From Citrus sinensis (taxonomy: Eukaryota > Streptophyta > Magnoliopsida > Sapindales > Rutaceae), in assembly GCF_022201045.2 (NCBI RefSeq), contig NC_068559.1:26419501-26483500 (forward strand): 64,000 nt of DNA, given 5' to 3'. The position numbers were made by a program, and so were the translations under genes. Shown piece after piece: positions 51,450-64,000 of this stretch (position 1 is the first letter of the stretch; every line of letters starts with the position of its first letter). The notes beneath the pieces are model-generated. The model was not told the DNA's origin and made no database searches. It worked only from the letters and a program-made list of their open reading frames with translations.

Positions 51450-54289
51450 ATGAAGAAAGCATTTTTGTTCCTCGTGGGATCTCTATTGATGTTAGTTAGA
51501 GTAGCGGGTGATCCGAGAGTTCACACTGTGAATATTACTTGTGGGCACCAACTGGAGCACAACTCAAGCATTTTTGTGCCAAATTTTGTTACTACAATGG
51601 AGAACATAAGTGAACAAATGCGAACATCTGGTTTTGGATTGGCAGTAACGGGTTCAGGACTGGACATTAACTATGGCCTTGCACAATGTTATGGGGACCT
51701 CTCGTTACTAGACTGTGTATTATGCTATGCTGAGGCACGCACACTGCTACCTCAATGCTACCCTTACAATGGTGGTCGCATTTACCTTGATGGATGCTTC
51801 ATGAGATCCGAGAATTATAGCTTCTTTGGGGAGTATGAAGGGCCTGAAGACAGGGCAGTTTGTGGGAATGGGACAAGAAAGAACTCGAGCTTTCAAGAAT
51901 CAGCTAGGAAGGCTGTGATGCGTGCAGTTGCTTCTGCACCAAGCAATGGAGGCTATGCTAGAGTCCAAGTGCAAGTTTCAGGTGCAGCAAATAAGTCGGC
52001 TTATGTGTTGGTCAATTGTTGGAAGACCTTGAATTCTAGTTCTTGTGAGGCATGCTTGGCGAATGCATCTGCATCTATATTGGGGTGCCTGCCTTGGTCA
52101 GAGGGGCGAGCACTGAATACTGGATGTTTCATGAGGTACTCGGATAAAGATTTCCTCAACAAGGAGCCGGGGAAAGGAAGATCAAGAGGTAACAGGATTC
52201 CACCCATATCTTTTGCTACATTGTAAAATCGAGTCACAGTATAGCTGTTTATTAGACGATTAACTTCATAGATTTAGATCATCTGTGGCGGTCACAGGAG
52301 TTTACCTTCTTATGTTGATAACCTGGCCTGTTCATGGATTTGTATACAATGGAATTTTTTCAGGGATGATTGCAGCTATAGTAGTTTCAGTAGTCAGTGC
52401 CTTGGTGGTTTTAGCAGTTGGAATAGTTATTGGAACTCGTATTTGGAAGCAAAGATCCATAGAGAGGAAAAGAAGAGGTAAAAAACTTATTTTCTATGCA
52501 ATTTTGCATATCCAAAATCAAATACATTCTGGACGATTGTTGCTTAGGGCGTCTCTGCCATTTGATCAGAATATGTTGGATTGTTGGTCCTATGGATTTC
52601 TTATACTCCAAATACATGTAACTCATAAAACTTCCTATAGCTCCTAAATGTTTAAGTTCCAAATACTGGAACCTGCAGGAGGATAATGCTGTCTTATAAT
52701 GCACAACTAGTTGCCTCTTAATTTTTCCTCATATTCTCTAGTGCTGTTGTTCGGGCCTTCTAGGTTCAAATGATGCAGAAAAATTGGTGAAAACGCTGAA
52801 TGATGATAGCCTGAACTTCAAGTACTCTACACTTGAGAAGGCTACAGGATCTTTTGACGAAGCCAACAAGCTTGGCCAAGGAGGATTTGGAACTGTTTAT
52901 AAGGTAGCTTATCCCCTATGTCGATTCGTCTTCCACTTATATTTGTTTAGATTTTAGCAAATAACGAGAATCATCGCAGGGAGTTCTGCCTGATGGAAGA
53001 GAAATTGCTGTCAAGAGACTTTTCTTTAACAACAGACACAGAGCAGCAAATTTCTACAATGAAGTTAACATTATAAGCAGTGTGGAACACAAAAATCTGG
53101 TTAGATTGCTGGGATGCAGTTGTTCTGGACCTGAAAGCCTACTTGTCTATGAGTTCCTGCCTAACCAGAGCCTTGATCGCTTCATCTTCGGTAATTACTA
53201 AATCATTGAGTGTGAGTTTTGAGGTGACAGATGATTCTGCAAATAGGCATAGCCTTGAACCACAATTCCTCTGTATTTGTAGTTCATCTAAGTTTTAACT
53301 AGATCTATCACATATGACATGATAGCTGCAGATTATTTATAATCATAACTTGGTTAATTGCGACACGACAGATTCGGCCAAAGCTAAAACACTGACCTGG
53401 GAGAAGAGATATGAAATTATTCTGGGAACTGTAGAAGGTTTAGTCTACCTTCATGAGCAGTCCAAGATCAGAATCATTCACAGAGATATAAAAGCAAGTA
53501 ATATCTTGTTGGATTCTAGACTACGAGCTAAAATTGCCGATTTTGGGTTGGCCAGATCTTTCCAAGAAGATAAGAGTCACATAAGCACAGCCATAGCAGG
53601 AACATTGTAAGTATAAAGTCACTAACAAAGAACAATCGGTTTCATCATATCCGCATATGTTAAAAGCAAGCTATAATTTTCTTTTATGATTTCTCAGAGG
53701 ATACATGGCTCCAGAGTACCTAGCCCATGGCCAGTTGACTGAAAAGGCAGATGTCTACAGCTTTGGTATGCTTTTGCTGGAAATAGTTACTGGAAGACAA
53801 AACAACAGAAGCAAAAATTCAGAATACACAGATAGTCTGCTCACAATTGTAAGTTGAAGAAACTTCATATAGCCCAAAAGTTTCTATACATACATACATA
53901 CATACATATATCATTAAATAAACCATTACACAATTTGTTTGTTTTTCAAGACATGGAAGCATTTTCAAGCTGGGAGAGTGGAAGAACTCTATGACAAGAA
54001 TCTCATGTTGCACAACTATCATGACAGCAATGTTAAGTATGAAGTGTTAAGAGCGATACATGTAGGCCTTTTATGCACTCAAGAAAATCCATCATTACGG
54101 CCAACAATGTCCAGAGTGCTGCAAATGCTAACAACAGAAGAACAACTTCCTGGACCCACAAGTCCCCCATTTATAGATGAAAGAACCATGGAACTTCATG
54201 ACAATTGCTACGACCCTTGTTGTCCCATGAATTCTGGTGCCCATGCATCAGTTGCCAACATGTCCAACAGCTCTCTCTACCCTAGATGA
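51450..54289 (+). CDS. CRK2: Cysteine-rich receptor-like protein kinase, CRK2-like
   Basis: Seven exons (51450-52188, 52364-52477, 52764-52903, 52980-53190, 53372-53606, 53698-53848, 53951-54289) encode 642 residues. Signal peptide about 1-22 ([20 protein letters not shown]); two DUF26 domains with [13 protein letters not shown] and [13 protein letters not shown]; a membrane helix in the second exon ([21 protein letters not shown]); then a kinase domain with Lys343 (IAVKRL), HRD Asp440, DFG Asp458 and YMAPEY. The opening [20 protein letters not shown] and [10 protein letters not shown] are characteristic of the CRK2 branch, which in Arabidopsis works in salt tolerance and ROS control. Exons 3, 4 and 5 have exactly the same lengths as in the upstream CRK3-like gene (140, 211, 235 bases), supporting an old tandem duplication. 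I chose ATG 51450 because it starts the signal peptide; the longer frame from 51369 has no ATG. Confidence 0.9.
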
Positions 54290-55290
54290 CCTAAAGAACA
54301 AAGACAGAAGGAACTGCAAGTGCACCAGATTGATATTAGAAGTGAAGCCTCCAGGTATCTCAGATAATATATGCCAAGCTGTTGGGAAGCATCTTGGTGG
54401 CCTTATGGTGGCGCTCAGCGTCCATAGAAATGTGATTGGCAATTGGAGGAAATGTTAATTAACTATTGGCATAAGAGGATTTGTACATATTTATTGAGGG
54501 TTTGCCAATTTTCAAGCCTATCACATTAGTAGAGAAAGTGTAAACCATTGTAAATTTGTGTTGCGAGTGGTTAATCTCAATTTGGTTGCTATAAGCGTTG
54601 GCTCATCCAACACTTGATGTGCTGGATTAAAAAGATTGAGTGTTGGTTCGTGACAACTAGTTTACCTTTCCATGGTAGAGTCCGATCCTCATACTAATCA
54701 TTTTTCACCTTGAATAGAACATAGATGATGATTTAGCATGAGGGCTTCCTTCATTAATTTCATTTTTTTAGAATATTGCCAGACAATTTTAGCTGCTAGG
54801 TAAAATATAATCACTTATATTGCACCATGTGCCTATTAAAAATTATTAATTCGAATAATAGGTATATTCTACATTGGTCCCGGATTAAAGATCAATGTAA
54901 AGCACGATTTATATTGAGTCTAAATTAAGAAGGAATCGTGTATAATTCTCTGTGATTCCATTGTTGAATTATCATGATTTGGATTAGTGAAGAATTTTAA
55001 GAACCTTCACTATGAAAATTGATGGTTCTTATTAATGTGATCCTCTTAATTGTATCTATGTTTAGAGTAAAAACGACTGAAAAGAAATGAGGACAAAGCA
55101 TACAATCAAATTAATCTTTTTTGCAAAATAGTTGGAAAGTTGGGGAAAAACAAACCTAATAGTGTACATTTCAGAATTCAACACTCTAACAGTAGGGAAC
55201 CTTAAATAATTGCAGGCTTCTAGCCTTTGGAAAATAAAAAGAGAAAGGAGAGATTCGTCTTCAACCTGCTGGAGAATGCCAAACACGGCA
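54290..55290. other. Convergent spacer between CRK2-like and MENG
   Basis: It contains the 3' ends of the two converging genes. The first 300 bases after the CRK2-like stop are of mixed composition and probably untranslated region. No further gene or repeat recognised. Confidence 0.5.
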
Positions 55291-55295
55291 TATAT

Positions 55296-57336
55296 TTACC
55301 GTGTGGCTACCAAGTTGCCCATTAGACCTCCACTTAACTCGTAATGTTTGGCTCTAGAAAATCCTATTTCCAAAGCAAGTTTCTCCAAGTCCTTCCCTGC
55401 ATCAGAAGAACACTACTGTAAGCAGATAGAAGGGAAATCATAGTGGCAATGTAACAAACTGGATATTCATTGATTCAACCAACTAAGAAACAATGTACTG
55501 TAATTGACAAGAAAGCTTACAGCAAACAATTTTTGAAGTTTCAAACTTAAAGTTTCTAGAGGACTTCTTGAAACTTAAAGTGTTGGGTTCCCACCACAAG
55601 AAATGCTATTAAATACCCCATGTATTTTAATAATCAGAGGATTTCTATTTGAGTCTTATTGCTAACAACGTGTTTATATCGACTGATTATTCTACAACCA
55701 ATCAAATAAAAACAATCATATTTCACCATAAGTTTAGTGATAGGCTACCAACCAGTTAAAAATTCTCTGATAGAACTCTTCAGATATTGGTACTCCTCAG
55801 CAAGACCATAGCCAGATGCCACTGGCACTACAACATTGTCGATCATCCATTCCTTGAGGGGGAAAATGAAAAAAGAATAAACAAATAACTTGAAATGTTT
55901 GCATCTGATATATAACTACAAGAGCACCATATCCAACCACCATAAAGATCAAAAGAAATTATTAGAATAACAACATTCAATAATAAGTGTAAACGATAGA
56001 CCATAAATTTCCATCTCAAATCAGAAAGAGAGTGAAAATCAACATTTTAAAGGGCACGTGTCATCAAGGTCATTTTTATTGAGTGGTCATTTTTATTGAG
56101 TACCTGAATTGCGGTAGTAAATGGTTGAGTGCTTTTATTGAAATCAAGGACCGAAATTCTAGAGCCTGAACATCCAATGAAGAATGTAAAATTTTGATCA
56201 TGCATCTGTTTTAATTGGATAATTTTTTTTTAAATTCACGTACAGAGGGAGACTAGACAATACCCGGTTTTAGAACTCGGAAACTCTCCTCTAAAGCTTT
56301 ACGTTTATCTACCACATTTCGTAGTCCATATCCCATGGTAATGGCATCAAAGAAGCAATCAGAAAAAGGCAAATCAAGAGCATCACCTTCTACCCACCTA
56401 GATGCAAGCAGAAAATTACTTCCTTTGGAGAGCTACCAAAACCAGACACTACTAACAGAAATAAAATTTTGAAGTTACAGATGCAATTATCAACTCAAAG
56501 AAAAATGGGCATGAAATATGTTTTTTCTTATATTAGAAAGTTATAAAAAGGGTGATTGAATGCCTTTAACAACTGGATTTACCAATGCTCACTCTATTTT
56601 CTCGTAGCAAGCCTTTGAAACTAAGTCTTGCCGAGATGAAGCCATTGACAGTTGGTTCTTGGAGAAATCAAGACCTATCACCTGAAAATCACGATCCGGA
56701 AAAGATAAATCAGAAAGTGATTATAGAGTAAACAAGAATATGCAAAATGCATAATTCACTAGAAAAGAAAACGTGTGTTTTTATATAAGACATTTCCGTC
56801 TCCACCAGAGGATTAAGAGAAATAAAGGATTGCCAGAGAAGAGAAACCTTGCCCTGAGACCCAACTTGCTCAGACAAAAGAAATGACAAATCACCACTTC
56901 CGCAACACACATCCAACACATTGTCTCCAGTTTTTGCACTGTCCCAAAAACCCAATATTCACATAAAAAAATTAAAACAATAAACAATTATAGTAACAAA
57001 AACAAAAACAAAAACAAAAAAAAGAAGAAAAAAAGGAGAAAAGGGATAATAGATATATACCCACTCCAGGAAACAGCCATTCGTTTCCATATTCGATGCT
57101 GACCGAAACTCAACAGATCATTCAACTGTAATTTCAAGGAAAAAACATAGCATATAATAATTGTTGCAAACAAGGAAAAAGCAAAGGGAGTGAGGTTAGC
57201 TGACGTTATCGTAGACAGGAGCAATGCGGCTAAAGAGCTCCTGTCGCTCGCTAGAGCATCGAACGCGCCCGTAACTGAACCTGAACTGGCTTCTACTTGT
57301 TGATGAAAATGGAAGACACAGCTGAAGCGAAGCCAT
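55296..57336 (-). CDS. MENG: 2-phytyl-1,4-naphthoquinone methyltransferase (MENG), chloroplastic
   Basis: Eight exons on the minus strand (57336-57205, 57125-57061, 56938-56848, 56681-56593, 56397-56264, 56165-56104, 55852-55753, 55396-55296) give 257 residues in frame, like the roughly 260-residue Arabidopsis enzyme. It methylates demethylphylloquinone with S-adenosylmethionine, the last step of phylloquinone (vitamin K1) synthesis for photosystem I. A Ser-rich N-terminus of about 30 residues is a plastid transit peptide. The UbiE/MenG family is shown by RIAPVYDN, LNDLLSFGQHRIWKRMAVSWSG, the SAM motif VLDVCCGSGDLSFLLSE, AITMGYGLRNVVD, RVLKPGSRISVLDFNKS and the terminal GGLMGNLVATR. I chose the ATG at 57336 because it gives a plausible transit peptide; an upstream in-frame ATG at 57429 would add 31 residues. 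The exon 7 donor is GTTGGT, a weak but valid GT site. Confidence 0.93.
56068..56101. repeat. 17-bp tandem duplication at a MENG splice donor
   Basis: GGTCATTTTTATTGAGT occurs twice in tandem (56068-56084 and 56085-56101). It begins one base inside the intron from the donor dinucleotide of the exon ending at 56104 (minus strand). Confidence 0.85.
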
Positions 57337-57700
57337 CCCTCTCACTTCACGCCTCGCTCTATCCGTTTCCTCTGCACTGCCAAATGCCAATATTATATTA
57401 CATTGTATAATATTAGTCTGTGGCCACATTTGATTGGCCCATTGACGTTGATGCTACAGACTCACCTTACCCGTTCTAGGCTGGACCATTCCATTCTATT
57501 GTGGGCTCAGTCCGGTCTTTATAGAACCAAAGCCTAGCCCGACTTTTATACAATTTTAATTTATATAATTGAAAAAATATGTACATTATTGACTCACAAC
57601 ATCTGAGTCCCCCAAATTTCATTGCTTTCACAAATAGGCTAAATACTTGTTTAGTTTTTATTCTTTGATTTAAGTCTGCTTAGTTTTTATATTTTGAAAA

Positions 57701-57902
57701 GAGTAATGATATAGTCACAAACTTTTATATAAATTTATTTTGTACAAACTGATATAGCATGATAAAATTAGTTGAATTAAATATCACTTAGCACACATGA
57801 TTTATTTATATTATTTTATATTTTCATTCAACCAATGAATTAATGTCACATCAGTTTGTACAAAATAAATTTATATAAGAGTTTGTGGTTGTATCATCAC
57901 TC
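57701..57902. mobile_element. Mutator-like MITE, copy 2
   Basis: A 202-base element starting GAGTAATGATATAGTCACAA, with the inverted right end GAGTGATGATACAACCACAA. Its interior matches the MITE at 25870-26064 nearly base for base, including TTGAATTAAATATCACTTRG, CATGATTTATTT and TTTTATATTTTCATTC. Its ends are better preserved than in copy 1, but the flanking 9-mers do not match well, so the TSD has decayed or was lost. It lies about 365 bases upstream of the MENG start codon. Confidence 0.85.
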
Positions 57903-57909
57903 TTAAAAA

Positions 57910-59480
57910 TATCTTAAAATACTCTTGTTGTTAAATATATGACACTCATACACTTACTTTTTCATTTCCTTTTACAACAATACCGTTGTAACAATATTCT
58001 TATCTTTTTGAGAATATAAATGAAAAGAAAAAATTTATTAAATTTACCAAATTAACCTTAAAAATAAGAAAAGAAAAAAAATTATTAATTTGTCAAATAA
58101 CCTTAAAAATTAAATTAAAATTTTGTATGTTAATATTTTATGTTTATGATTAATTTGATACATTAATTTTTTTTTTCAACATAACCATTAGTAAAATTGT
58201 TGTAAGGATATTAAATATTGCTATAATTTTACAGATATTAATTAATTTATAAATAAATTGTTAGCAAGATCGTTGCACAAGTATAAAAAATTAGTAGCTC
58301 TTTCATACTGATATTTATTGATTAATTTGCTAATTAAATTTTATCTAAAAATTAATAATGTCAAGAATATTATTACAAAGGTATTACTATAAAACTAAAG
58401 AAAAAAATAAGGGTAAAAATATAATGTATTTAACTACAAAGATATTTTAAGATAATTTTTAAAACATAAGAAACGAAATGAATACTTAAATTAAAATATA
58501 AAAAAACTAAACAAAAATTTATCTTCACAAATACGAACATACTTGTACTATTTTGTACAAAGTGAATCATCCACTGGACTGACTCATTTGAATATGACCG
58601 AGTACCCTTTAGCGTTATGTTAAAAAGAACAATAATGGAAGGAAGATTCAACTTTCAACGGCTGCTTCCACCATTTCCAGCAGCCATGATTGTGATGGAG
58701 CCGTGGGTGTGCAAGTTGTATCCCATCCCTTGCTTTTGATATAATTAAAGTCTAGACGCTAAGACTTCAATTAGATTAGAGTATAAAGTTGTTGATCGTG
58801 ACATAAATAATTGGATTAAGAATCCTAGCTGTAGATAACCAAGAATCAGATTTTCAAAGGTTGGCTTTTCTAATAGAGAAAGAGCCGCACAAAAATATGT
58901 AAGCATATCAGAATTTAAATTTAAGAGAACCTCATTCCTTTCCCTGTATTCTTTTTCGGTTTCTTAAAGTAGGTTATTTCCTTGCATGCTTTTTATTAGC
59001 ATGATTAGATTTAGTTCACACATTCTAGACTTTTAATCCGCATCTCTGTGGGCAAAGGCAGAAGTTACGTAGAATCTCTTTTGATTTATTAGGAGACAGA
59101 CAGAACATTCCAGCATTATATTTATATAAATTATCAATGCTACTGGATACCGGTTGAAGTGCTAAATGGAAAAACATAAAGTAGAAAGTAGAAATATTCC
59201 AATTTCTTACCCTTGATTGTCGGGGAAACCAATCGTGGCCGATGATGTCCTACGTTTGTCATGACCATGCATCCAAACTAAATACGTAACAATTTCATCA
59301 TGAATGTTGATCGATTGAAAATGTACGTGCAGTGAGCAAAATACGATAATTTTCCCTTTAAATAATCAAAATGTGCATTTTCAGTATCAGTGTAAAGTTC
59401 GCATATTAGAAATATACAAGAAGCCAACACAAGCGTTAGTTTATCAGATTGATGCAACTGGGAATTTACATGCAGATTGA
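57910..59480. other. Intergenic region between MENG and the KNOX gene
   Basis: Very AT-rich from 57,910 to about 58,560, then of mixed composition. No coding exon, RNA gene or well-delimited element recognised. The right end carries the 3' untranslated region of the KNOX gene (minus strand). Confidence 0.5.
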
Positions 59481-59483
59481 AAT

Positions 59484-60048
59484 TCAATCGTCGGTAAACA
59501 ATGGCCCAGAAAGGTTGTCCATTACGGCAAAGTGCATGTTCTCCGATGGTTTCCAGTGACGCTTGCGTTGATTTATAAACCAATTATTGATTTGCTTCTG
59601 ATCTAGTCCCGTTGATTCAGCCAGTTGAAGCTTATCAGCTTCCTGCAAATACAACAGGATCTAAATTATGTGAAGCTTCATAACTCAAAATGGGATAATT
59701 CTAGTATGTAGTATACTGAAAAGAACCTCAAATGAAACACTTGCAGGCACAGGGCGGCCTTACAGCAAGAAGCGAGATTCAAGACCAATTTAAAAGTAAA
59801 TAGATTTACCGTCGGGTATGGCCATTTATAGTGAGCATTCCACCAGTCAAGCAGTGTTTGCCGTGATTCTTTTGGCAGCTTTCCTTTCTTCTTCTTCTTC
59901 GAGAACTCCAGCTTCAAGGAACCAATGTGACTGCCAAACTTACGTAAAAGCTTATCTTTAAGATGTCGATCTTCATCCCTTGCTTCTGCATCTTGCGCCT
60001 CTGTCTCCGCACCGCTATACTCCTCGTCGGACGACGCGGCACCGTCCT
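59484..60048 (-). CDS. Class I KNOX homeobox protein, KNAT2/KNAT6-like (3' part only)
   Basis: Two exons on the minus strand (60048-59810 and 59642-59484) encode the last 132 or so residues; the gene is cut by the window's right edge. The first exon encodes an acidic linker ([19 protein letters not shown]), the ELK domain ([20 protein letters not shown]) and the first part of a TALE homeodomain ([28 protein letters not shown]). The second encodes the recognition helix [15 protein letters not shown] and a short tail ending in [20 protein letters not shown]. The short acidic tail after WKPSEN fits the KNAT2/KNAT6 branch rather than STM or KNAT1. KNOX I factors are nuclear regulators that maintain shoot meristems and boundaries. 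The KNOX1 and KNOX2 domains are not found in the remaining 3.95 kb, as expected from the large intron before ELK typical of these genes. Confidence 0.92.
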
Positions 60049-63000
60049 CTGTCCAGATAAAATTTATTAATTCCTCAGCTTATTCTCATATATAAGTTCA
60101 CATCATTCTTTTTAACCAAAAAATAAAGTTACGCGGGAATATGTAAATTATCAATTAAGGAAAAAAATACTAATTCGAATTGGTCCATGAAATTAAATAA
60201 TTACTGGTATTGGAAAATTTCAATCCCGTGCATCCCTCACTGGGATTAATAATAAATTCAAAGACTCTTTCCAATTAGAGGATGATGGTCAAATTGATCA
60301 CAAAAGCTAAGCCAAGCGGCAAAAGGTAGATACAAACACATCATCTAGCAATGACATAAAATGAAAAGTAAGAGATAAGAGGGACAGAATAATAGGGTGA
60401 AAAATGGCCAATAAAAGTGGAGGGACCGGGACGCAAAAAAATGAATTGAAGGCCGAAGGTCAGAGAACAGTGAGGACCGTGAAAAAAGGAGCACATGTGG
60501 CAAATGGAACGCAGAAAGCCCAGTGAGTAGTAATGTCGATTGTCAGTCAAGACACTTGAGTTGACATGACGACCGTACGGCCATCACGAATAAATTTTAG
60601 ACGCAGAAGAAGAAACAGTACTTGCAACATTAATAACGCCCGCCAGCCGCGCTCCAACCGCAGACCAACCACAGGCCCCCCCTCATGTACCGCCCAGTGG
60701 CCACACCCCAGCAAATCTTGCAATAATAATAATAATAATACTAAGGTGATCTTATTCCTTGTTTTCCAAAACAACTCCATTACTGTAACCCAATATAATT
60801 GATATTGCCCAGCATAGACAGTAGACTCTCAGAACCCAAATATGCTAATGACCCAACCACCACCACATTCATCAAATGGACCAAATGACTTTCATATTAT
60901 CTGAATTTTTGAGATATCGACCGAGCCCTGGTTTCAACCCTCTTCTCTTGTGCTCATAGGGTATATGGCTTTCTAATATTTGTCAAGATACAAATACAAT
61001 AAATAATAGCCCATTTAATCAAAGCCCATCATTGAGGGCACAGGCAGGTTCTGAGTCCCACCGAAGAGGGAAGAATATTCCCCTAATTGGATAGTTGTAG
61101 TCTTGTAGACATCTGTCCAACAAATAAATATAGATAGAAATTATATATGCTTAAGTATTTGTTAAACAAACATGTTTTAAAATAATAAAAATATGTATAA
61201 ATTTAAACTGTCTGATAATAATAATATTAATCTAAGGTTAGTCTCTCCAATTCAATTAGAGAAAGCACTGTAGGGAATGGGGTATGAACAGCGAAAGGGG
61301 CGCAACAACAAGATCCATAGGGAGTGAATGAGTGGGCCAAAGGAAAGCAGGTTGATGGGCAAATTGAACCAAAAAGAGGCCAGTATTATGAATAAACAGG
61401 AGGGACCCCACACCATACTGAGCAGTGATCAGACACGTGTGAGTGGCCATAATGAAAAGCACGAAGACACACCCACCAATAAAAACAGGGAACAAATCAC
61501 AGGCACCAAATCAGTAAGCTCCTCAGTACTGATTGTAAAGACTGGCGAGGTGAATGAATGAATCAATAACTGAAAGTTTAACATTTTTACTTGGTCTAAA
61601 AATGCTGAACCTCAGCGGGAACTGCGGGGGTCCATGTGACGTCCGGCCACCCGCTCTACCCGGGGTTCCCCCGCATTAAAAAGTCACTTTATTATATTAC
61701 TAATCAAGCTTTTAGTGGTTTGCCCCTTCAAACTCCGGTCAAAGGCTTGCCAAATTCCGGACTTTTCCTCTTGAAACTTGTTCAACCAAAACCCGTGTTA
61801 TCACATGGCCTGTTAATTCTGAAAACGTCAAGCCAGCCCCTTCTGGAAAAGCGGAACAAATCTAATAACCTGATTCGATACAAGCTAGGCACTGAGAAAA
61901 CCAAAAATAAATACTCTGACGTAATAAATGATACCGCCAAGGTCTAACAGACACTGAGCTATATTTACTATGCACCCATGACATTTTTTTTAATTACTGA
62001 TTTTTATAATCAGAGACCTACTACAAAGACCAACTAGATCATTCATATGTTATAATGCTGTCTGATTTCTATATTCATAATGAATCTATGTATCTACTGC
62101 CATCATATTTTAGGGGATAAACTACCCTCACTACATTACTAGAAGGGAGACACTGGAGTGCCAAAATTGGGACTTGAATCACTTCCCTCCATGCTTGGAA
62201 GAGTGACGTGCCAACTGAACATAGACACAGTTAACCAATTGCGTCTTCAAAAGAAACTAAAAATTATCAGCTAGGAATCCGGCCAAAAAGCTTAAATTCA
62301 TCCAAAGCAACAATGATATACATGCTAACAAACTGATCTAGAGGCCAAGTTTCTACATGTGGGAGTAATTAACAACATTAAATCTAAAGAGGAAATGTAA
62401 AACGAACACAGCGGCTTGCTGTACCATTATTATATGCAAACTGTATATGACAATTTCATACAACTAGATATCCTAAACTCTTTTCATTTATACAATGTTT
62501 TTGTTGCAAGTCACTGATGGAAGTGGCATAAATTTTAATTAAAAAATTGAAATGAAATGACAGCATTGCTTGACATTTAAGATCAAAGTCTCCATGAAAC
62601 AAAATAAAACCAAAAAGAGGTATCGAATAAAACACAGGCATTGCATATGCCATGCAGGATTACTAGCCAAAAATGAAGTGAACTACCGTATGCTTTTTCT
62701 ACCTTAAAGATAAGACCAATCCATCCATAATGATCTGGAACTAAAATGACGAGCATGAGCTAACAGAAACATTAATCAAGAACAAGCACCACTAAATTAT
62801 CCTAGAATACAGAAACTTTATTAATAAACAAAATGATCAGAGGCCAGCAAAGACGCAAAAGGATTATGTGGACAGAACCAAATCATCAAATACAAATAGC
62901 TGCCTGTCCCTAGCACATATAGACACCTTAATCCGGCCACATGAATTTATGCCAATTTAATGTAAATGCCCCAAGTGGATATCTGCAATGGCGGCATGCT

Positions 63001-64000
63001 TAAAGAATCTTAGAAGCCTTTTCTTCTTTAATTAAGTTAAATATAAAATCTTCTTTTGGCAAAAGATTATTAAGGTGAACCCACTTAAGCACAGGAGAAA
63101 CAAAGAGAATATTAGACTAATTAAAAATGTTAATAACATTGATCACTTAAAAGGTAATGTGTACTTTCACACTGAAAAACTATATCTGCAAACCATTACC
63201 AGCCAAAGTACTGTGATCTGCAACTATTTTTTATGCAAACAACAACTACAATTAATCATATGGAAGGCTGCTGTGCCCATGCCATTTGCATGACTTCCAC
63301 TCCATAGCAAATGGAGACAACAGCAGCTTCTCTCTGACATGTTATTTACTAAAAAGGAACAAATCAATGCTACATCACTATATATATATCTTATAGTCCT
63401 TAAAGGAACTAGTAAAGCAAAAGCATAATCAACAAATGTGATTTGTACTAAGCCTAACTTGTTCTCAGCTATCATATATATATAATGGATGGAAAGCTGC
63501 ATTGACTTGAAAAAAGGAATTTGAGAAATCAACAAAAGATTCAAATTTTAAGAAAGCCAAAAGGCAGCACTCATCAACATACCATTAAACACCAAAACGT
63601 GTTCTTTATTTAGAAAGCCATGATCTAAGATCATGTGATAAGAAAGATGTGTATGCGAATCTAGAGTGGTGGATGATGAGGATGCCAGATGTTAAAGAAC
63701 AACTATATCTACTTAGCATAATTAACTATTTAATTACAATTCTAAATTCAAAACAAATTTCAAGAAGATCTGAGAGGCAATAGTACCTTAGCGGCAGACA
63801 AAGCAGTCAGCCTCAGACAATTCCCGATGCCCATTTCTCATCTACCACTACATCTATGTTGGAACTTGAATCCTTTAAAGCAAGGATCAGACATCATTAC
63901 AGGCCATGCCTTGCCTTTAAGTTTGACAACCTATTTATTTTATGTAAGACAGGTTCAAAGCATACATGTTGATCCAGTACATGAATCAAAAATTTTTCTT
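60049..64000 (-). other. Large KNOX intron, at least 3.95 kb, running off the window
   Basis: The intron ends at the acceptor CTGGACAG next to 60048; its donor lies beyond 64000. I looked for KNOX1/KNOX2 coding motifs on the minus strand and found none. The intron holds a (ATA)n run near 60722-60740, some higher-GC stretches at about 60,600-60,720 and 61,590-61,870 that contrast with the AT-rich rest, and no recognisable element ends. Class I KNOX genes often carry regulatory sequence in this intron, and the GC-rich stretches are candidates. Confidence 0.6.

Noticed and set aside
60547-60802. Leucine- and arginine-rich frames on both strands in the KNOX intron
   Set aside because: They arise from an (ATA)n tract and a GC-rich patch and do not resemble KNOX1 or KNOX2 domains.

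Overview
This is a plant nuclear genome window: AT-rich, with intron-split genes, chloroplast-targeted enzymes, receptor kinases and a KNOX homeobox gene. The alpha-glucan water dikinase reads as an intact 33-coding-exon gene of 1,476 codons, very close to the roughly 1,475-residue citrus R1 protein as I remember it. A eudicot, probably Citrus or a close relative, is therefore the best guess. That assignment rests on recall, not a search.

Layout. 1-4.8 kb: intergenic. 4.87-5.59 kb (+): secreted SOUL haem-binding-like protein. 6.34-18.5 kb (-): complete GWD1 starch phosphorylating enzyme with a 5'UTR intron. 20.84-21.34 kb (-): single-exon invertase/pectin methylesterase inhibitor. 26.88-28.81 kb (+): NRT2.5-type high-affinity nitrate transporter. 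34.77-37.48 kb (-): GH28 polygalacturonase with 8 exons. 45.09-48.22 kb and 51.45-54.29 kb (+): a tandem pair of cysteine-rich receptor-like kinases, CRK3-like then CRK2-like. 55.30-57.34 kb (-): MENG, the phylloquinone methyltransferase. 59.48-60.05 kb (-): last two exons (ELK plus homeodomain) of a class I KNOX gene (KNAT2/KNAT6 type), with a very large intron running off the right edge.

All seven complete multi-exon genes splice into uninterrupted reading frames with GT-AG introns and totals divisible by three, so they look functional. Neighbours do not form a pathway, as is normal for a plant chromosome. The one meaningful cluster is the CRK pair, with the same exon layout and a WRKY-box-rich upstream region.

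The intergenic DNA holds a good collection of small non-autonomous mobile elements, several with visible target-site duplications (TSDs): a 915-bp hAT-like element (8-bp TSD), a 1,553-bp solo LTR (5-bp TSD), a 195-bp Mutator-like MITE (9-bp TSD) with a second copy about 32 kb away, a 119-bp MITE behind CRK3 (8-bp TSD), an inverted pair of hAT-like MITEs flanking the nitrate transporter, a foldback element with a 33-bp minisatellite directly upstream of the transporter's TATA box, and interleaved inverted repeats abutting the polygalacturonase stop codon. I found no CRISPR, operon, viral or toxin system and nothing that amounts to a new biological system. The mobile-element and promoter architecture is the most worthwhile follow-up.
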